NCBI GenBank assembly: GCA_020630575.1
Contig: JAHDBD010000032.1
Location: 1-46,834 of the forward strand
Reading direction: 5' to 3'
DNA length: 46,834 nucleotides
DNA from: Bernardetia sp.
GTDB taxonomy: Bacteria; Bacteroidota; Bacteroidia; Cytophagales; Bernardetiaceae
The notes below the pieces were generated by a model. It searched no databases. It saw only the letters and a program-made list of their open reading frames with translations, and was not told the DNA's origin. The position numbers and the translations under genes were made by a program. Of this stretch, positions 42,618 through 46,834 are shown one piece after another. Positions within the stretch are counted from its first letter, which is position 1; each line of letters starts with the position of its first letter.

Positions 42618-45600
42618 TTATCGAAGCAATAATTGTTTTTGTTCTTGGGTAGAAAGTTGATAAATTTTATTTTCCTCTAGCCATTGAATGATTCCAAAAG
42701 GTGATGTTTTCCAAATCTGTAAAGAATCTGAAAAATGCAAAACAATATAATTTTTATCAGGACTTAAAGTAGCTTTCTGAAGGTTGTCCATTTTTTGATG
42801 ATACACTTTATTTACATCTAACGTTGCAATATAAAAATTGCCATAAGAGGAAGTCAGAATCATTTCTTTTCCATAAATTGGATTTCCACCTTTTAGAGCT
42901 TTCATTCTGCGTCCTTTCAAATCCCAAAAATCTGTCCAAGAACCCGAGGCAGAAACTAAATAGGGTTGTCCTTGTTGAGAAGGAGAAAAGAAAAATGAAG
43001 AAATATTCGAACGTTCTAAACGTGTATCTAATTCATAACTTTGCTTTGTATCTAAATGCAAAATCTTGTATGGCTTTAATCCTCCTGTTACCTTTTGAGC
43101 CAAAGCTAAATATCTATCATCAAAAGAGCTAGTTGTTTCTGTATTTGGTTTTACTTTTTGCGTGTGAAAAATATTACCTTTTAGGTCTATTAATTGAAGC
43201 TCATTATTTTGTGTAACTGCCCAAACAAAACTTCCTTTTTTAGAAAAACCAGCATTCGTATAGTTTGGTTTTTTAGTAAATGCGTTTGTAATTCTGAAAG
43301 GTTTATCTTTTTCGGCTAAGTTTGTTTTATCAAATTTGTCTAAAGAAATAACAGTATTTTTGATTGTCAGAACATAATCCTGAGAAGGATGTAAAAATAC
43401 TTTATCGGCTGCAAACTCTGCTTTTGCATTTTCTTTTTGGTCGGTCAGACGATAAATATTTCCAGAATAATAAATGAGCTGTACATCTCTACTTTTTATT
43501 TTATTTTGATTTATTGATGCATTTTGAGCAAGCCATTTTTCACCTTGCAATTTGTCATTAAAACGCATTTGAGGAGTAGCAGCTCGCCAAAAAGTAATAT
43601 TTTCTAAAGTTTGTATAACTAAATAACTTCCATCTTGTGTAAAATAAGGGGTCTTAATAGGCAAACTTTCTAGCTTTGTAGTAGACTGACTGCCATCAGC
43701 AAAACGTATTGTACACAAACCATCTTCTGAAATAATTACCCATTTTTTGTTTGTGTTAATTAGATTACTTCCTTTATACATAGCAAAATAAGCTACATTT
43801 CTTTGCCAAAGTGTAATAGAATCACTTTCAAAGTAATACCTTTTTAGCATATTTTTTTCATCTATCACCCAAAAAGAAGAAGAATCTTGAGACAATATTT
43901 GCTTTGGATTTTGAAGTTCTTTTTTAATTTCATTTGTAGAAACATCCCAAACTACCCATTTTAAAGAATCAGAATTACCTAAAGATTCTGTTTGCCTTCT
44001 ATTTTTCTTTTTTTGATTCTCCTCTTTCGAATTAGTGTGTTGTTTCAAAGCTAGATATTTATCTGAAAGCCATTTAGCTTTTGTTCCTTCAAAAGTAGAA
44101 AGTAAATTTGAACCTTCCCAAACAGCCACGACACTATCTTTCGCTTCTGTAAAAAGAGTTCTTTGATTGGGAGAAAACTGCATTCTCAAAATCTTACTCT
44201 GATTTCCACTAATTGTATCTAACACTTCTCCTGCTGTTGTCCACATAAGAGCTGTTGTATCAGCAGCCGAAATAATTTTTGTATCATCTTTCGAAAATGA
44301 GAGTCCTGAAATAGTGTCATTATGCACCTGCATTTCTAATAAACTCTTTCCATAAACATCTAAAATTTCTACTTTTCCATTTGCAAAACCAACAGCCAAA
44401 CGATAGGGAACATTATTTGAAAAAATAATTTTTTCTATTTCTACTTCCTTTTCTATTTTTTTGATAACATCGCCTTGTAATGAACTAATAAATATTGCAT
44501 TTTTCCTTTTGTGATTGCCTGTTTTATCATCATTTTCAAAATAAGCTAACCATTGAGCATCAGAAGAAACAGCATAATTTATATTTTCGTTACTTTTTAA
44601 GTCTTGATTCTCATTTTTAATTGGAATTTGAGCCGAATAATATAAATTTGGACTATAAAAGTGAGAGTACAAAGAACCTTGCGCCAAATGTGTTGGATAT
44701 TCTCTGACAGCTTTTTCTATCAAACGAATTGCCTTTGTGGCATTTTCCTTTTGCATATTATCACCCAAATAAGTCAAAAAATTAGCTTGTTGCTGACGAG
44801 TTTGTGTTTTATGTGCCTTGTCTTGTCTTTCATATTCTTGATATTGCGCCCAAAAACCTAGACCTGCCAAAACCAAAAAGAATGTCAAGAAAAATATAGC
44901 TCTATATAAATATCTTTGTTGTCTTTTTTTCTGATTGATTTTTTTAAGACTTCGGATATACAGCTGATTTTCTATATCTGAAAGTGGTGCAAGTTCAAAT
45001 TTATACTCTTCAAAAAGTTTAGTTTCTTCTTTAGAAAGTAAAAGTTCTGGTTTGGAATATGCTGAAAAACGAGCTTTTTGAGCTATAATTTTCTTAAAAC
45101 GTTCTATTTTTTGTTGCTCTGGTGTTTTGGGAGCTGCTTCTACTTTTTTTGTTTCTAGTAGTGTAAAATCAAGTGTGTGTTCGGCACTTGGCTTTACAAA
45201 TAATGTCGAAGGTGTATTTGGAAGTTTTCTTGAAGCATAATTATAGGCTTCTTTGATAGAATTATTTTGAGCTAATTGTTCATAAAAATGACTACTAAAG
45301 ATATTGTCATCTTCTCTATCTTGATTTTTGGAAACAGCAATTGTAATGGGCAAAAGGTGTGCAATTGTAGCAGAAGGAGGAATTTGTATATCTTCCAAAA
45401 TCAGACAAGCTAAATTTGGCATCATAGAAAGACGACGAATAAGCTGTTCGATAAATGTAGAATCGTTTGAATCTCCTACCCAATGAAAAATAAAAAGCCT
45501 ATCACTAAATTCTTTTTCATCTAAACGTTGAAATACTTCTGAAAAGATATTCTCTGAAGTCATTATCAATTCGCACGTTCCCATACGTTGAGGTGTAGAA

Positions 45601-45680
45601 AGAGCAACATCTACAGCCAAAAAAGCAGATGTTTCTGTAGCAGATGTTAAAAAAATTATTGGTGAATAGGTTTGTTTCAT
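42618..45680 (-). CDS. CHAT-like/TM/WD40 protein with degenerate catalytic site
   Basis: 1020 aa from the ATG complementary to 45678-45680; an in-frame ATG at 45701 would add MQVVQIY and cannot be excluded. The N-terminal ~165 residues resemble a CHAT (caspase-like) domain: LFIFHWVGDSNDSTFIEQLIRRL, LACLILEDI, then ITIAVSKNQDREDDNIFSSHFYEQLAQNNSIKEAYNYASRKL, the usual end. In CHAT proteins the first block ends in GH and the second carries Cys; here they are VGD and LILED, so both catalytic residues seem lost. A basic linker (about 185-258), one TM helix (about 259-277) and a large WD40-type propeller (about 330-1010; GLSFSKDDTKIISAADTTALMW, MQFSPNQRTLFTEAKDSVVAVW) follow. Likely a membrane-tethered scaffold or sensor. 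Confidence 0.75.
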   Translation of the reverse strand: MKQTYSPIIFLTSATETSAFLAVDVALSTPQRMGTCELIMTSENIFSEVFQRLDEKEFSDRLFIFHWVGDSNDSTFIEQLIRRLSMMPNLACLILEDIQIPPSATIAHLLPITIAVSKNQDREDDNIFSSHFYEQLAQNNSIKEAYNYASRKLPNTPSTLFVKPSAEHTLDFTLLETKKVEAAPKTPEQQKIERFKKIIAQKARFSAYSKPELLLSKEETKLFEEYKFELAPLSDIENQLYIRSLKKINQKKRQQRYLYRAIFFLTFFLVLAGLGFWAQYQEYERQDKAHKTQTRQQQANFLTYLGDNMQKENATKAIRLIEKAVREYPTHLAQGSLYSHFYSPNLYYSAQIPIKNENQDLKSNENINYAVSSDAQWLAYFENDDKTGNHKRKNAIFISSLQGDVIKKIEKEVEIEKIIFSNNVPYRLAVGFANGKVEILDVYGKSLLEMQVHNDTISGLSFSKDDTKIISAADTTALMWTTAGEVLDTISGNQSKILRMQFSPNQRTLFTEAKDSVVAVWEGSNLLSTFEGTKAKWLSDKYLALKQHTNSKEENQKKKNRRQTESLGNSDSLKWVVWDVSTNEIKKELQNPKQILSQDSSSFWVIDEKNMLKRYYFESDSITLWQRNVAYFAMYKGSNLINTNKKWVIISEDGLCTIRFADGSQSTTKLESLPIKTPYFTQDGSYLVIQTLENITFWRAATPQMRFNDKLQGEKWLAQNASINQNKIKSRDVQLIYYSGNIYRLTDQKENAKAEFAADKVFLHPSQDYVLTIKNTVISLDKFDKTNLAEKDKPFRITNAFTKKPNYTNAGFSKKGSFVWAVTQNNELQLIDLKGNIFHTQKVKPNTETTSSFDDRYLALAQKVTGGLKPYKILHLDTKQSYELDTRLERSNISSFFFSPSQQGQPYLVSASGSWTDFWDLKGRRMKALKGGNPIYGKEMILTSSYGNFYIATLDVNKVYHQKMDNLQKATLSPDKNYIVLHFSDSLQIWKTSPFGIIQWLEENKIYQLSTQEQKQLLLR

Positions 45681-45995
45681 ATAAATTTGCACAACTTGCA
45701 TGCACTTATTAGAAAATGATGCAGAATGAAGGAACAGGATTTTGTTTTTTTATTATCTCTATCTTTTTTTTGTAATTCTTGTTACATTAAAAAATCCATA
45801 GAAAAATATAATCTAAACTAACTGTTTTTTGCCTAAAAACAAACACAAATACACAATTCACAATCAATTATTAACTAATTTGTAGATAAAATCAAGTAAT
45901 TCTAAAGACTTTCTCATTTCATTTTCCATTTTATCTCAAATTTGTTTTTTTATATTAAAACTTATTAAGCCCTTATCTTACCTTTTATACTAGCC
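45681..45995. other. 315-bp divergent gap between the CHAT-WD40 and methyltransferase genes
   Basis: AT-rich, with homopolymer T runs. I see no ORF, hairpin or convincing promoter element. Confidence 0.3.
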
Positions 45996-46781
45996 GTGTC
46001 AAACTCCAATTCAGACGATAAAAACAAAAAAAATAATTCCAACACTTCTAATAAAGATAGTGAATGGTTTGCAACATGGTTTGATTCTCATTATTATCAT
46101 ATTCTATATAAAGATAGAGACGATACAGAAGCTCGTTTATTTATAGATAATATAAGTTTATATCTTAACTTTTTACCTAATGATAAGATTCTAGATTTAG
46201 CATGTGGAAAAGGTCGTCATTCTATTTATCTCAATCAAAAAGGTCTTTATGTAGAAGGCATAGATTTATCAGAAGAAAGTATTCAATATGCCAAACAGTT
46301 TGAGAATGAACGCTTGCATTTTAGTCAGCATGATATGAGAAAAGTCTATAAAACCGATTATTTTGATTTTATTTTGAATCTTTTTACTAGTTTTGGTTAT
46401 TTTCAAACTGATCAAGAAAATCAGCAAGCTATTTCGGCAATGGCAAAAGCTCTTCAAGTAGAAGGACGAATTGTATTAGATTTTTTTAATACAACAAAAG
46501 TAATACAATCTCTTGTCTGTTATGAAGAAAAAACTATTGAAGGAATTACATTTAAAATTTCAAAATCTGTACAAGATAATTTTATTATAAAAGATATTCA
46601 TTTTGAAGATAAAGGGAAAGAATTTCATTTTCAAGAACGAGTTAGAGCTATTCCAACAACTGATTTTTTGCGTTATTTCAGAAATGCAGGACTAACAGTA
46701 GCACGCATATTTGGAGATTATGATTTGTCTGAATTTGAAGAAGGAATTTCTGAAAGAATGATTTTTGTAGTAGAAAAGTAA
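45996..46781 (+). CDS. SAM-dependent class I methyltransferase
   Basis: 261 aa from GTG 45996; no in-frame ATG lies upstream of the fold. A Ser/Asn/Lys-rich tail (about 1-20) precedes the Rossmann-type methyltransferase: EWFATWFDSHYYHILYKDRDDTEARLFIDNI, motif I ILDLACGKGRHSIYL (65-79), VEGIDLSEESIQYAKQ with acidic ribose-binding Asp, FSQHDMRKVYKTDYFDFILNLFTSFGYF (motif IV region), and a C-terminal GRIVLDFFN. This is a Methyltransf_25-type enzyme close to the 'DR_' small-molecule methyltransferases; substrate unknown. Stop TAA at 46779-46781, then directly a tandem array. Confidence 0.9.
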   Translation: MSNSNSDDKNKKNNSNTSNKDSEWFATWFDSHYYHILYKDRDDTEARLFIDNISLYLNFLPNDKILDLACGKGRHSIYLNQKGLYVEGIDLSEESIQYAKQFENERLHFSQHDMRKVYKTDYFDFILNLFTSFGYFQTDQENQQAISAMAKALQVEGRIVLDFFNTTKVIQSLVCYEEKTIEGITFKISKSVQDNFIIKDIHFEDKGKEFHFQERVRAIPTTDFLRYFRNAGLTVARIFGDYDLSEFEEGISERMIFVVEK

Positions 46782-46782
46782 A

Positions 46783-46834
46783 TTAGTGATTAGTGATTAG
46801 TGATTAGTGATTAGTGATTAGTGATTAGTGATTA
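46783..46834. repeat. TTAGTGA heptamer tandem array (truncated by window end)
   Basis: Seven perfect copies of ttagtga plus tta, to the end of the window, starting 1 bp after the methyltransferase stop. The array continues beyond the window, so its copy number is unknown. Too short and uniform to be coding. Confidence 0.95.

Noticed and set aside
46783..46834. CRISPR-like or coding repeat at the right edge
   Set aside because: The unit is 7 bp with no spacers, hence a simple tandem repeat.

Overview
The window is low-GC chromosomal DNA from a gliding member of the Bacteroidota. The direct evidence is two giant secreted proteins with type IX secretion (T9SS) C-terminal sorting domains, the gliding lipoprotein GldJ, and typical Bacteroidota families (DUF2490, DUF3137, head-GIN adhesin-like, Reg_prop/Y_Y_Y propeller sensor). 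A Cytophagales organism close to Bernardetia/Flexibacter is my best guess, by inference only. I see no rRNA, tRNA, CRISPR array, transposase or prophage block. Thirty-five genes are called, including two too short for routine ORF calling: a 59-aa lipoprotein and a 45-aa double-glycine peptide precursor.

Layout. 1-6.7 kb: two tandem T9SS cargo proteins with paralogous 3' modules. 6.9-10.8 kb: UbiA-type prenyltransferase, secreted von Willebrand A-like protein and a TolC-type outer-membrane protein. 11.4-15.6 kb: gldJ, then a tight three-gene cluster of a polytopic membrane protein, a PepSY-like secreted protein and a DUF2490 outer-membrane protein. 15.7-20.5 kb: exported GH24 lysozyme, YifB/ComM ATPase, small lipoprotein, SDR-type dehydratase and a second lipoprotein. 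20.6-29.9 kb: two SpoIIE-type phosphatase signalling proteins (receiver-PP2C and propeller-GAF-PP2C) bracket a DUF3137 gene, a DivIC/FtsB-like gene and two orphan genes separated by an attC-like imperfect palindrome. 29.9-30.7 kb: a double-glycine (RiPP/bacteriocin-like) precursor gene between two 81-bp direct repeats. 31.4-34.3 kb: thiolase, RidA, a protein made of 21 proline-containing heptads, and a small membrane protein. 34.8-38.8 kb: three glycosyltransferases (GT4, GT61, GT39-like). 38.9-46.8 kb: GIN-domain protein, SGNH hydrolase, ThpR, a PLDc_N-type small membrane protein, a CHAT-like/TM/WD40 protein that seems to lack its catalytic residues, and a methyltransferase that ends at a TTAGTGA tandem array running off the window.

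How they fit together. The cargo proteins, GldJ and the TolC-type protein point to a surface-active, gliding cell envelope. The two phosphatases suggest partner-switching or c-di-NMP-independent stress/behaviour signalling, but no cognate kinase or STAS protein lies in the window. The most interesting unexplained items are the double-glycine peptide inside its repeat pair, the attC-like element with its orphan genes, the proline-heptad protein, and the degenerate CHAT-WD40 protein. Intergenic DNA is rich in strong U-tailed hairpins and in a family of degenerate CTTCTAA/TTAGAAG repeats lying next to stop codons.
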